Both the position numbers and the translations under genes were made by a program. Below are positions 1 through 11,765 of a stretch of DNA of 64,000 nucleotides, piece by piece (position 1 is the stretch's first letter; every line of letters begins with the position of its first letter). A model generated the notes under the pieces. It ran no database searches, was not told the DNA's origin, and was given only the letters and a program-made list of their open reading frames with translations. The DNA is taken from the NCBI GenBank assembly GCA_036346375.1, contig CM070500.1:82750437-82814436 (forward strand). Direction: 5' to 3'. Origin of the DNA: Guadua angustifolia. Its lineage: Eukaryota; Streptophyta; Magnoliopsida; Poales; Poaceae.

Positions 1-1002
1 TGTTGATTGCGAGATTAATTTATCCTTGATGAAAAAGCAGCAGCTGATTTCTAGAAGGGTTGTCGCGTATACGGGAGAAGCCTTCCCACCAAATGGTGCC
101 TTTTCCAGAGCACCTATCAGATAAATGTCTGCATGGATTCTAGAGCACCTGTCAGATAACTGTCTACAAGGAGATATGTGCAGGAAGAACCGTTTGTCCC
201 TGACCAGTTTGCTGGGCGGGGTGATCATTTCACTGGTCGGAGACGACTAATGTGATGCTAAGTTTTGACTCTCTTTAATTGAACTGGTCAGAGATCTAAC
301 CGTTTGGATGGGGATGTGCTTTGTTTCAATGTATTATGGGCTTCATATTTTCACAGGTCCATTATAAGCACGCAGTCACGAATTATTATAAAGGACCCAA
401 TTAAAAACATGGTTTTAATCCTCGTTAGGATTTGTATATGAATTTAAACATAAAACTAAAATTCTAAATAAAAATAAAAATCGCAATTTGATTTCTATAA
501 TAACTTCAAAGTAGAATTGAAATTCAGAATATAAATTAAATAAAAATTAGTAGTTCAATTCTTATACAAATTCCAACGTAAAACTAAAATTCAGAATAAA
601 TAAATAAAATAAAAGTAACAATTTGATTTCCATACATGCTCCAAAGAACTTCAAAGTAAAATTGAAATTCGAGATAAAAATTATATAAAAATTAGTAATT
701 GGATTTGTATACAAATTCAAACTTGAAACCAAAATTTGGATTTGTATAAGCATTTTGCTTTTCATATGAATTCTAAAGTAAAATCCTAAATAGTTTAAAT
801 TTGAAATAAAAAATAAAATAAGAAATATCAACTGAATTTATATACGGTCCAACCTAAAACTATATAAATAAAACTACATGTCATGTACAATCTTACACAC
901 TTAAAACTCTCAATAAAAATAAAAAATATTCAAATTTTGTTTTTTATATGAATTCAAATTAAAATATATGAATATATAAAATTCAAGAAATGAAATAAAA
1001 TT
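1..1002. repeat. Duplicated segment, copy 1 (partial at window edge)
   Basis: This segment is repeated about 1.47 kb downstream (1414-2490). Both copies carry the same block near positions 60 and 1525 (TTGTCGCGTATACGGGAGA), the same middle part, and the same AT-rich tail with recurring AAATTC, CAATTTGATTTCC and ACAAATTCCAA words. The copies differ by many substitutions and small indels, so the duplication is old. No gene is visible. The AT-rich tail resembles, in reverse complement, the array at 20.5-22.0 kb. It may be part of an unrecognised transposon. Confidence 0.75.
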
Positions 1003-1413
1003 ACATGAGTGATTGGAGTGAGAAAAGACATGGAGAGGATGTGCATCCCACAAGTTCCCATGCAAGGTAAGGCCCATGTGTCATTGACTTGTTAGGTAAA
1101 TGGGTATGGGTGAGTAAAGTAAGACATGGTATGGTAGAGATGTGCAGCCTACTCTCTTTTCTCTTGTGGTCATGGCCCACATGTCATTGACTAAGGTGAA
1201 AATAACATGTGTGCAGTTTTGGAAAATGAGTTTTAGGATTTTATTACTCCCTCTTTATGCAAGATGAATGTCCTAACATTTGTATAATTATAATTAAGTG
1301 AAGATGTAAAGACATTACGGAAGATGTTAGCATGACAAGCCTTGCTTACCGGATTAATGAAAATTGGGCTGTTACACTAAGTGATTGCATAATGTTAATC
1401 ACTGGTTGCAATG
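1003..1413. other. Spacer between duplicated segments
   Basis: No gene is seen. There is an internal imprecise repetition of the words GACATGG, TGTCATTGACT and GTGCA. An ACTCCCTC word near 1245 looks like the end of a Stowaway-type MITE, but no partner end was found. Confidence 0.4.
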
Positions 1414-2490
1414 TGTTGATGGCGAGGTTAAGATGGAGATTAGATGATTCCAGATGACCTCAACAGCGGGGATTGTCCCTTTATTTATCCTTGATGAAGA
1501 GGCGGCAGCTGATTTCCAGAAGGGTTGTCGCGTATACGGGAGATGCCTTTCCGCCAAATAGTGTCTTCTCGCCAAATGGTGCCTTTTCCAGAGCACCTGT
1601 TAGATAAATATCTGCACGGATTCTAGAACACCTGTTAGATAACTGTCTGCAAGGAGACATGTGTAGGAAGAACCGTTTATCCCTGACCAGTTTGTTGGGC
1701 GGGGTGATCATTTCACTAGTCAGAGACGACCAATGTGAAGCTAAGTTTTGACTCTCTTTAACTGAACTGGTTGGAGATCTAACCGTTTGGATAGGGGTGT
1801 ACTTTGTTTCAATGTATTATGGGTTTCATATTTTCACAAGCCCATTATAAGCACGCAATTACGAATTATTATAAAGGATCTAATTAAAAACATGGTTTTA
1901 ATCCTCGTTAGGATTTGTATATGAATTTAAACATAAAACAAAAATTCTAAATAAAAATAAAAATCACAATTTGATTTCCATAATAACTTCAAAGTAGAAC
2001 TGAAATTCAGAATATAAATAAAATAAAAATTAATAGGTCAATTCTTATACAAATTCCAACATAAAACTAAAATTCAAAATAAATAAATAAAATAAAAGTA
2101 CAATTTGATTTACATACATGCTCCAAAGAACTTCAAAGTAAAACTGAAATTGAGATAAAAATTATATAAAATTAGTAATTGAATTTGTATACAAATTCAA
2201 ACTTGAAACCAAAATTTGGATAAGTATGGGCATTTTGCTTTTCACATGAACTCTAAAGTAAAATATCTAAATAGCTTAAATTTGAAATAAAAAATAAAAT
2301 AAGAAATATCAATTGAATTTATATACGGTCCAACCTAAAACTATGTAAATAAAACTACATGTCATGTACAATCTTACACATGAAAACTTGCAATAAAAAT
2401 AAAAATATTCAAAATTTGATTTTTTATATGAATTCCAAATTAAAATATATGAATATATAAAATTCAAAAATGAAATAAAATTACCAATTG
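1414..2490. repeat. Duplicated segment, copy 2
   Basis: Diverged second copy of the segment at 1-1002, in the same orientation. It carries about 60 extra bases near its left end. The similarity ends close to the AAATTC...GAAATAAAATTAC words (about 1002 in copy 1, about 2482 here). Short open frames inside are not conserved between the two copies, which argues against coding function. Confidence 0.75.
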
Positions 2491-2987
2491 TATTTGTATA
2501 CAAATTCCAATCTAAAATTGAAAAAAAATCCATCTCAATAAAATCCAAAAATATGTAAATGCAAAAGAAGCTGTCACATTTACTTTTAAGGACTAGAAAT
2601 TACCATATTAATCCGTGAAAAAGAGAAAGATCTATGCTACCAATTATGGTGAGTCCGGATTATAATGGTGCTGGTGCTGATTAATGGACTATAAATAAAC
2701 AATACACGGTGGTAATAAATAGGACTCTAATGTATAAATGCATACAACACATTATTAGGAGATGTTAATATATACACGTAGCATAACCAGCCCCATAATT
2801 AGAGCAACAGAGAAGAAGGATATATGATACCAACGAGAATGCTATACCAAGATCGAACTTTATCAATACGTTGGTCAAATTAGTGAATAAAATGGAATCC
2901 ATGGAGAATAAAAATATATTGAAGAACTCAGCTTTGTGCGTATCGATGAGGACTTGGCTTCCTTGAGTAGCCTATGGCTATTGGCTA
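2491..2987. other. Gene-free AT-rich spacer
   Basis: AT-rich sequence with no supported gene or recognised element. It ends at the 8-bp target duplication of the hAT element that follows. Confidence 0.4.
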
Positions 2988-3847
2988 TAGAGGTGGGCGT
3001 CGTGCCGGGTCGGGCGGTCCGCAGACGGCCCATCGTGTTTCGGGCGGAACTCTTGCGGTCGAAACGACCGTCGTACCATCAGTGGGCCGCCCGCTTGTTC
3101 ATCTTCAATGAGCCAGCACGCCCATTTAAGCTTCGTGATCCGTCTTGCGTCTTGAGGCCAGTGCTCGCCCATTTATACTATTGCGACGAGAGGAAAAGAC
3201 CTAAAAACACATGAAGTTGATTGTAAAAAATACGCCTTATAAATGAGTAGAATTATAGCGATCGATCGATTGTCCTGCCAGCAAAAACTCTTGCGCTCGA
3301 TTAATTGTACCTCACTTGTCATGATTTACACTTGTACTCAACTTGCACAACCGTATTGGGTATTTGGGTGTGTGTTGTAACTGTGCAAGCATTCGACTAG
3401 CCAAAACCGCAAGATCTACTGACTAAATCATGCAGCAACCAAAACTATGCACATACATACAGCCGAGAGGTGGGCGTCTCGTGCTCACCCGCTCCATCGG
3501 GGATGCCGCTCTCGATCACCGCCCTCGGTATACCGTGAGGGCACGGCGAGGCGCTGGCGTGGCGTCTGGCTGCAGTACCGGCGTGGCAATGGCAAAGAAG
3601 ATTGGGCTATGTCGTGGGTCGGAGGGTCGGCGTGCCATCGCGTGTTGGCGTCAGCCGCCGTCTTGCCCGGCCGCACACGCCCAAACGATCGGGCGCGGCT
3701 TGGTCGCCCGTCGTGTCAGATTTTAGGGCCGCACGCCCGATCTGATGTCGGGGGCCGACACGGCCTCTAACGTCTTGGGTCGGGTTTGGGCGTCTTGGAC
3801 CCTCCGTGCTTGGCCGCCCATCAAGCACGCCCATATGCCCAGGTCTA
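2988..3847. mobile_element. Non-autonomous hAT-type transposon (860 bp)
   Basis: The element starts TAGAGGTGGGC and ends with the inverted match GCCCAGGTCTA. It is flanked by a perfect 8-bp target duplication ATTGGCTA at 2980-2987 and 3848-3855. The terminus resembles the TAGAGGTGGCC ends of Dart/nDart-like hAT elements of rice. The interior is GC-rich with repeated GCCGGGC and GCCCATTT words and holds no transposase. Open frames on both strands follow the GC-rich composition only. An 8-bp duplication plus TAG-type termini is diagnostic for the hAT superfamily; the subfamily is inferred. Confidence 0.88.
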
Positions 3848-3892
3848 ATTGGCTAGCAAGCATCCGCACTTGCCAAAGTTAAGGAGGAATAA

Positions 3893-4317
3893 GGGTCTGT
3901 TTGAGGATGCTGTGATTAGGTTGAAAGATTATTTTTAGTTTATTGGGCTGTAAAGCAGTTGTAATTGATAGCTGTGATTTTTCTTGTCATACTGTTTGGC
4001 AAACTGGCTGCTGCAGCTGTAGCTTTTGAGGGTCAACCGAGCAGGGAGGTAGCAGCATAGTGAAGTACAACGGCATCCGAGTGGGGAAGTGACGTGGAGA
4101 CGGTGAGGTGGGGTGGCAGAGGTCGGGAAAACGGAGTGAGCGAGGTGGGAGGTGGTCAAACGAAGCCACAGCTGAAAAGCTCATCCCTAGCAGCTGCAGC
4201 TTTGGAGGGTGCTTCTGCTGTAGCTTAGTTTCCTAATTGCTCTGCAGTCATACTGTTTGGGGAAGCTTTTGGCTCAAAACTGAAGCAAAATTGAAGCATA
4301 ACCCCCCAAACAACCCC
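3893..4317. mobile_element. Tourist-like (PIF/Harbinger) MITE, 425 bp
   Basis: The left end is GGGTCTGTTTGAGGATGCTG. The right end, read in reverse, is GGGGTTGTTTGGGGGG, an imperfect inverted repeat. TAA target duplications lie at 3890-3892 and 4318-4320. Internally, a CATACTGTTTGG-GCTGCAGCTG block occurs near each end. No coding capacity. Confidence 0.7.
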
Positions 4318-4998
4318 TAAAGTTAAGAGTAATGTTTCAATACTTTCCCTCTCAATATAAGTTGTACAAATCTTAAAACAAATAAAGAGGTAAGTAATCA
4401 CATTTACTCTTCATTTATACTTTAATATTTGTGCAACTGTAAAAAAGAAAAGTATAGAAGCACCTCTCTAAAGTTAATTATAATGCATAATCTTGATTGA
4501 ATTCAATCTAACTTAAAGACTAGAAATTACCATGTTAATTGATAAAAAAAACTATACAGTCGATTCAGCGGATTTAGATTCTAACAGTCCAAATTAAACA
4601 AAAATATGTTTGAATACCACGACGATTGCTGAATATAACTCTAATTTTAAACTATAAATTGTAGTGTACATCTAAATAACCTAAAACATACAACAAAGTA
4701 ATCCATAATACCAATTAAGACTAAATTGGCCTCATCTAGCCATTCCTAGCATACAAACTTTGAGCTAAATTGGCCTATGTGCTTTCTTTTGATCTAGGTA
4801 TAAGCTAGTGGCATTCAGGGATACGACACAAAAGAATTGAGATACCCAAGTCCGAGAAGAGACCAACATACTACGGAAAGATTAATTATTTCCTTGATGC
4901 TTATGCATGCGATGGACCAAATGTAAGACATAGTATGTCTATAGTTTAATGAAAGCATAAAAAAAATAATGGCGATAAAAGCTGGAGCAGAGTAATAA
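4318..4998. other. Gene-free stretch with a MITE fragment
   Basis: No gene is visible. The part at about 4345-4470 (CTCTCAATATAAGTTGTACA onward) is similar, in reverse complement, to 25736-25835. The two are therefore copies of one short AT-rich repeat in opposite orientations. Confidence 0.5.
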
Positions 4999-7089
4999 TT
5001 ATACCCCCATTACAAGCGGAAGAAATGGAGCAAGCCCAGGCTATCCACGTGTCAACGCCGCGTTTCGCGAAAAAGCCTCTCCATTTCTTCGGAATTACGG
5101 ATAGGTCCTTCGTGATTTTTTGTGAGAGGAAGATATATTTTTTCCTTCGCGTTTAGATCCCTGGCGCGGTATTTTACGGAAAAATCTCCAGTTAGGTTCA
5201 AAATCGCGAACAAGCCCTTTTCTAATTATTCAGGATAGCGAACAGGTCCAAAAATTAACAAACAGGTCCCTGCTTCTTACGTTCAGGTCCTTTCTCCGTT
5301 TTTCCAGGAAAAAAAGTTTTCGTCACAAAAAAAAACCGGAAAAAATGTTTTCGTCACCCAAAAAACCCGGAAAAAATGTTTTCGTCACCAAGAAAACACA
5401 GATTCGTCGAAAGTTTATAGCAACTTATGGATTTGCCAACGGGTCATAACCGCGGGTTTTTTTTTAAAAAAAATGTAGATCCGTCCGAAGATATATAGTG
5501 GCCCATAGATTCACCGTCGGGTTCTATTTCTAAACTTTTTCCCCAACTCGATTTTCCGTCTCGATCTCTGATATTTTTTTAAACATGTATTATTACGAAA
5601 ACGTAGAGTGATAGGCTCGACAAAAGAAGGTCGTCATCTCTAATAATTTTTCGCCCTTTTCCTTCTAGATTATTTTTTGCCGGTGGGTGATTTTGCGAAC
5701 ATATATTATTGCTCGGTGAACGCGTAGAGTGTTAGACTCGACAAAAGAAGGTTGTCGTCTCTAATAATTTTTCGCCCTTTTCCCGGTGAACGCGTAGAGT
5801 GTTAGGCTCGACAAAAAAAGGGTTGTCGTCTCTAATAATTTTTCACCATTTTTCCTCTATACTATTTTTGACCGGTTGGTGGTTTTGCGAAAATAAAAAA
5901 AATACATCCAGTCCCTTCGATCGGTGGTTTTGCAAAAAGGGCCCTATCGTTTCGTATATTCGCATTTATCTCTAGACTTTTTCCCCAACTCGATTTTCCA
6001 TCTCGATCTCTGATATTTTTTTAAACATGTTGCCAACGGGTCATAACCGCGGGTTTTTTTAAAAAATGTAGATTCGTCCGAAGATTTATAGCGACCCATA
6101 GATTCACCGCCGAGTTCTATTTCTAGACTTTTTCCCCAACTCGATTTTCCATCTCGATCTCTGATATTTTTTTAAACATGTATTATTACGAAATCGTAGA
6201 GTGATAGGCTCGACAAAAGAAGGTCGTCATCTCTAATAATTTTTCGCCCTTTTTCCTCTAGACTATTTTTTGCCGGTGGGTGATTTTGCGAGCATATATT
6301 ATTGCTCGGTGAACACGTAGAGTATTAGGCTTGACAAAAGAAGGTTATCATCTCTAATAATTTTTCGCCCTTTTTCCGGTGAACGCGTAGAGTGTTAGGC
6401 TTGACAAAAGAAGGTTATCGTCTCTAATAATTTTTCACCCTTTTTCCTTTATACTATTTTTGACCGGTTGGTGGTTTTGCGAAAATAAAAAAATACATCC
6501 AGGCCCTTCGATCGGTGGTTTTGCAAAAAGGGCCCTATCGTTTCGTATATTCGCATATGGGTCATTCGCCTTTATTTTTCCGTTTCCAAAAAAAATCCGT
6601 AGTTTTTTTTATTCGCAGTTGTGTTCTCCATTTTTCTTGGAAAAAATGTTTTTGTCACTAGAGATATGTGTGCAGCTTTAGCTCTAGACTTTTTCCCCAA
6701 CTCGATTTTCCATCTCGATCTCTGATATTTTTTTAAACATGTATTATTACTCGGTAAACGCATAGAGTATTAGGCTCGACAAAAGAAGGTTGTCAGCTCT
6801 AATAATTTTTCACCCTTTTTCCTCTAGACTATTTTTCACCGGTGGGTGGTTTTGCGAGAATAAAAAATTACATCCAAATTTCTTCGATCGGTGGTTTTGC
6901 AAAAAGGCCCTATCGTTTCAGTATATTCAGCGTATGGGTCATTCGCCTTTATTTTTCCATTTCAAAGAAAAAACTATGGTTTCAGATATTCGCGTGCGTG
7001 TCCTCCACTTTTATTTTTCCGGAGAGGATCAACGAACCAAATTTCGTGGCGAGCGGCGAAGCGCCACGTGCGTGCGAGTTCCTATCTAG
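4999..7089. mobile_element. Helitron-like element, unit A
   Basis: The left end (TTATACCCCCATTAC then AAGCGGAAGAAATGG) corresponds to the 5' end of unit B. The right end is CTAG at 7086-7089 followed by T. It is preceded by a hairpin of 6-bp arms GTGGCG/CGCCAC (7046-7051 and 7062-7067). A CTRR terminus with a nearby hairpin and no inverted termini are Helitron hallmarks. The interior repeats blocks such as TTTTTCCCCAACTCGATTTT near 5535, 5985, 6130 and 6690. There is no Rep/helicase, so it is non-autonomous. The canonical 5' TC appears as TT here. Confidence 0.68.
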
Positions 7090-7091
7090 TA

Positions 7092-7791
7092 TCTACCCTA
7101 TTATAGCCGGAAGAAATGGAGCCCAACCAGGGGCTCCACGTGTCGGCTCGCCATTTTGCGAAAAAAACCCTCAGTTTCTGCGAAATTACGGATAGGTCCC
7201 TGTGTAATTTTCTGTGAGGCGAAAATATTTTTTTCCCATCGCGTTTAGGTCCCTGGCGCGGTATTTTACGGAAAAGCCTTCCGTTAATTTCAAATCGCGA
7301 ACAAGCCCTTTTCTAATTTTTCGTGATAGCGAATAGGTCCAAAAATAACAAACAGGTCCTCGCTTCTTACGTTCAGTCCTTTCTCCGTTTTTCCGAGAAA
7401 AATGTTTTACAATCGAAAAACCCAGAAAAAAGTTTTACGCCATGAAAAAACGGAAAAATGTTTTCGTCACAAAAAAACACGGATTCCTCCGTTTTTCCGG
7501 AAAAATGTTTTCACATAGAAAAACCCGAAAAAATGTTTTCGCCACAAAAAAACCGGAAAAAATGTTTTCGTCTAAAAAACGGAAAAAATGTTTCACACAA
7601 AAAACACTGATTCCTCCGTTTTCCCAGAAAAATGTTTTAAATCACCGAAAAAACCGAAAAAATGGTTTCACCACCCAAAAACCGAAAAAATGTTTTCGTC
7701 ACAAAAAAACACAGATTCCTCCAAATTTTTTTTCCACGTGCTCATGCTATCGAAATTCAATCGGCCAAGTGGCAGAGCGCATTCTGACTAG
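7092..7791. mobile_element. Helitron-like element, unit B
   Basis: It begins TCTACCCTATTATAGCCGG directly after the CTAG-TA boundary of unit A and ends CTAG at 7788-7791. It shares with unit A the block from GGAAGAAATGGAG through TTACGGATAGGTCC and the phrase AACAAGCCCTTTTCTAATTTTTC. The interior is filled with degenerate AAAAATGTTTTCG and AAAACCGGAAAA words. These create a lysine-rich open frame (7442-7810) that is a composition artefact. The hairpin before this end is not clear. Confidence 0.55.
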
Positions 7792-7795
7792 TACA

Positions 7796-9811
7796 TCTAT
7801 TACGTGGTGAAGGTTTGCCGCAAGGAGAGAGCATCCAGCTGTCATTTTGCGTCATTTGCGAAAAAGTCCCTCCGTTTGTTTAAATTACGGATAGGTCCCT
7901 GCAGATTACGGATAGGTCCGTCGCAATTTTTTGTGAGGCGAAAATAATTTTTTCCTTCGCGTTTGGGTCCCTGGCACGGTACTTTTATGGAAAAGCCTCC
8001 CGTTAAATTCAAATCGTGAACAAGCCCTTTTCTAATTTTTCAGGATAGCGAACAGGTCCAAAAAAATAACAAACAAGTCCCTGCTTCTTACGTTCAGTCC
8101 TTTCTCCGTTTTCCGGAAAAATATTTTCGTTACCAAAAAACCGGTAAAAATGTTTTCACACCCAAAAACCCGAAAAAATGTTTTCATCACCAAAAACACA
8201 TATTAAATCGAAGGTTTATAGCAACTTATGGATTTGCCAACGGGTCATAACCGCGGGTTTTTTTTAGAGAATGTAGATTCGTCCGAAGATTTATAGTGAC
8301 CCGTAGATTCGCCGGCGAATCCTAATGACCCATTTTTTTAACAAACACAAAAAACAAAAAAAAACGCGGATTCAACCGCAATTTTCTAAATAAAACACGC
8401 ATCGACAAAAAAAACACGGATTCGTCGAAGGTTTATAACAACTTATGGATTTGCCAACGGGTCATAACCATGATTTTTTTAAAAAAACGTAGATTCGTCC
8501 AGAGATTTATAGCGACCCATAGATTCGCCGGCGGGTCCTAACGACCCATTTTTTTAACAAACACAAAAAACAAAAAAAACGATCAAATATCCCGAAATGC
8601 GTAAAAAACAACCACGGTTTTCTAAAAAAATACAGATTCATCGAAGGTTTATAGTAACCCGTAGATTAAACGCGGATTCATCGAAGGTTTGTAATATCCC
8701 ATGAATTCGCCAGCGAGTCCTACCGACCCATTTTATTTAAAAAATGCGGAATTCTTGTAATGTGTAAGATGTTCCTAAGACTAGCTGATTTTATGTAATT
8801 GCTGCATGTGAATGAGTAAGTTTTTTAAATCAACAAGCTGTTCTTTGTTAGGTGGGTAGTCCCGATTTTATGTGGTTATCGGTTGTAGTACTTGATTAAA
8901 CATTGTGGAGACAATAGCATTCCGCAACTTAGGTGGAAAGTGGCTAATATTCATGTTGACAATTGGACAACATTTTTCACCTTCATTAAGAAACCTTTCT
9001 ACTGGAAATCTGGTAACGAACCCTGTGCAAGAGTGTGGAAAATAACAGATACTTAACATTTGATGTTTTGAAATTTGTGGGCCTTTGTAGTTTACAAAAC
9101 TACACATATTATGTATGTGGGAAAACAAGCAGCATTCTTTAGCCTTTAAAATTTCGTCGCCATTCTGGAAGGAACAGCAGCTAACAGGCAGGGAAAAAAA
9201 GAGTTTTTTCGGGATCTGCATAGTTTTATTTTGTAGATTTGAACAAAGAATGTTTTGAAATTTGTGGGCCTTTGTAGTTTACAAAACTACACATATTATG
9301 TATGTGGGAAAACAAGCAGCATTCTTTAGTCTTTGAAATTTTGTTGCCATTCTAGAAGGAACAGCAGCTAACAGGTAGGGAAAAAAAGAGTTTTTTCGGG
9401 ATTTGCGTAGTTTTATTTTGCAGATTTGAACAAAGAATGCTGCTTTAGTGTTGTATATGAGATGGGGTTCTGCAAAAAACTACATTATTAGGATCTTACG
9501 CTTTTATTCGAATTTAAGAGGGAAACGTTACTTTACAGTTATTCTGAAAATTTCATTGCGGCCTAAGTGCCATTGTAGTTTTGTTTCACAAATTTCAATG
9601 AAGGATGCCGCTTCACATTTCTAATCTGTTTTGCTTCCTATTCATCTATTACTCTATTTGTCTGATATCCTATTAATCTATTTGTTTGATCTAGGATGTA
9701 TTACCATATGCATTTTTGTTATATTGTACAATCGTTGACATATTTTGTTTCTTTAGTACTTCAATACATCAAAACTAGCCGCACGCGGCGTAGCGCGTGA
9801 AGCCTACCTAG
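7796..9811. mobile_element. Helitron-like element, unit C
   Basis: It starts TCTATTACGTGG after an A and ends CTAG at 9808-9811 followed by T. Nine bases before the end sits a perfect 6-bp hairpin, CACGCG/CGCGTG (9782-9787 and 9794-9799). This is the most typical Helitron 3' end in the window. The left half repeats the AATTACGGATAGGTCC and CTTTTCTAATTTTTC blocks of units A and B. The right half is AT-rich and contains a 187-bp tandem duplication. No helicase or replicase is present. Confidence 0.65.
9063..9436. repeat. 187-bp tandem duplication
   Basis: Positions 9063-9249 and 9250-9436 are near-identical, each beginning ATGTTTTGAAATTTGTGGGC, with only a few substitutions. The duplication lies inside Helitron unit C. 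Its low divergence suggests it is much younger than the element's internal repeats. Confidence 0.9.
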
Positions 9812-10129
9812 TACTAGATATTGTGGCCCTTAGTGCTATTGTGTTTCTCTCATGCTATCCATACCATGCTTGTCCTAACAATTTTTGCCAACTCCGGCGT
9901 GAGGAATAAAGATGAAACAGAGATACATAAAGATGTAGGGACCGGAAAAAACGATTAGGTTCGACAAAAAAAAAGAGCCTCTCTAAAAGAATCAAGTCAC
10001 CGTTTTCCCCAAAAGCATATTCACCGCGATGTTTTTGATGCTGTCATGCTCATTGATATTTTCAATCAAAGATTGTCCTTTAATTATGGACGATCAACTT
10101 GGTCACAAAACAAATTCTGATATTTGTAG
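9812..10129. other. Gene-free spacer after the Helitron array
   Basis: No gene or recognised element is seen between the Helitron 3' end and the GC-rich hAT-like sequence. Confidence 0.4.
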
Positions 10130-10271
10130 GTCCGTGCTTCGGGTCTAAATCGTGCCGGGCCGCGACGGCCCACCGTTCTCGCCGAGCCGGGCCGGCCTGA
10201 TTCACCTTCGACAAGCTCAGACACGACCCATTTGTGCTTCGTGCCGTACTAGCTTAGGTCCAGCCCATTTA

Positions 10272-10649
10272 GGCCCTGTTTGTTTTAGCTAGGGATTGTG
10301 GAAAGCAGCTTTTAAAAGCTGGAAGGGCAATAAACAGCCAGCTTTTAATCTAGATTATAACAATCTGGAGGCCAGATTGTACCAATCCCACAATCCACTC
10401 TTCCCCAGCTTTTTTTTTGCAAAAGACCACAATACCCATCCAACTTCAACCAAAATTACCCACCATTGCCCCCAGTTTTCCCCAGCTTTCCCCAACTTCA
10501 ACCAAAATTACCCACCATTGCCCCCAACTATAATCTGGGTTACCAAACAACCATGAGCTTTTCAACCTCTAGCTTTTTAACAATCCAGCTTTTACAATCT
10601 AGTTTTTAAAAGCTGCTTTTCATAATCTCTAGCTGAAACAAACAGGGCC
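10272..10649. mobile_element. Tourist-like MITE (378 bp) with an internal empty-site control
   Basis: The termini are GGCCCTGTTTGTTTTAGCTA and, reversed, GGCCCTGTTTGTTTCAGCTA. Inverted similarity continues through AGCAGCTTTTAAAA. TTA target duplications lie at 10269-10271 and 10650-10652. The related hAT at 2988-3847 carries the uninterrupted site CCCATTTATACTATTG near 3168-3183, while here the same words flank the MITE. That empty site confirms both the ends and the TTA duplication. No coding capacity. Confidence 0.93.
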
Positions 10650-10810
10650 TTATACTATTGCTACGAGAGAATAACCACGGATTGATTTCTTTCTTTATCT
10701 GTTTAAGACTTTCTTTTTCTCCGGTCGAAACAAAATTCTATTATGTTTATTCTTCTCGATTTTCTTGATTCGGTTGCTCCTTCCAGTCACATGCATGCAG
10801 CCATGCATTT

Positions 10811-10932
10811 ACTTCTTGATTTGCTCACCCACACATACAACGCATATATGCATTCCCTTTCTTTTCTCTAGTCTATCCAGAGTTTTTTTTCCTTTACTCC
10901 TTGATTTGCTCACCCACACATACAACGCAGGT
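10811..10932. repeat. Local 85-bp repeat
   Basis: The word TTGATTTGCTCACCCACACA and following bases, in the block starting ACTTCTTGATTTG at 10811, recur at 10896, giving one full unit and a partial second one. Confidence 0.85.
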
Positions 10933-11765
10933 ACGCATGTACTGTTTTGGGCGTCTTGCTCGAGTACTGACCCTAGATCACATAAATCGGGTCGAACTGT
11001 CCATCATGCCTGATTGACAGACTCGACATGGTTCGGACAACCGTATCATACCGATCTAAACCGTTTAAAACAGTTTCGTACTAAATCGTAAATCGAGTTG
11101 GACCGGACGTACTTGTACCGATCTAAAATAGCCTGGACCCAGTGGCCAGTGGCCACCTCTACAGCAAGTTGAGCTCAGCAGAATCCTAGATAGAAGTTGC
11201 TGAGCAAGGAAGCTCGACTTGAATCACTCACACCTACTGAACCCTATTGCCTCAGAAGGAACATGTGATTCATTGTTAATCAAGAGATTAAATAACAAAT
11301 TTGATTAATTAGCGATTTAATTAAGTGATTAACTATGAAGCATGATTAAATTAGTGATTAATTAGTGGATTTGATTTCGGAAAGAGAGCTCAGTGGGAAT
11401 GAGTCATGAGTTGGGATGGCAATCGGGCACAGTGAGCACAGGTAATACTCGTTCATACTTGCGCCTATCATCTGAAATCTCTCCTGCGAACATACCCACG
11501 AAGGGTGGTGGGCGAGGAACATAGCCCATACCCATCGCTTGCTGCCATACCTGCTTATCTGCCAACATCAGCCATCAAAGTACAATAATAGAAGTCAGGC
11601 AAGTACAATGCCCATCAATTTTATGCCCTGACAAGTGGCATCAAACTAGTTATTGGATTATTACATAGTCACACCATTTATCAATGACCTAGAAAACAAA
11701 AGGTTATTAACCATATTGCTTGCCCTAGGACTCGATTATCCTAAACAGTTTCACGACCGTCAAAA

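Larger units (their letters stand above)
10130..11161. mobile_element. hAT-like element fragment, related to the 2988-3847 element
   Basis: The right end, read in reverse, is TAGAGGTGGCCACTGGCC, a Dart-like hAT terminus (ends 11161). The GC-rich left part (CGTGCCGGGCCGCGACGGCC, GCCCATTTA, TACTATTGC-ACGAGAG) matches the interior of the hAT at 2988-3847. A left terminus with a matching target duplication could not be found (the right flank is CAGCAAGT), so the left end is probably lost. A Tourist MITE is inserted at 10272-10649. Confidence 0.6.

Noticed and set aside
7442..7810. Lysine-rich 122-residue frame in Helitron unit B
   Set aside because: It is produced by reiterated AAAAATG and AAAACCG words; no domain and no codon preference.
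8868..9221. Minus-strand 117-residue frame in Helitron unit C
   Set aside because: It overlaps the tandem duplication, and the second copy does not keep the frame. No recognisable domain.
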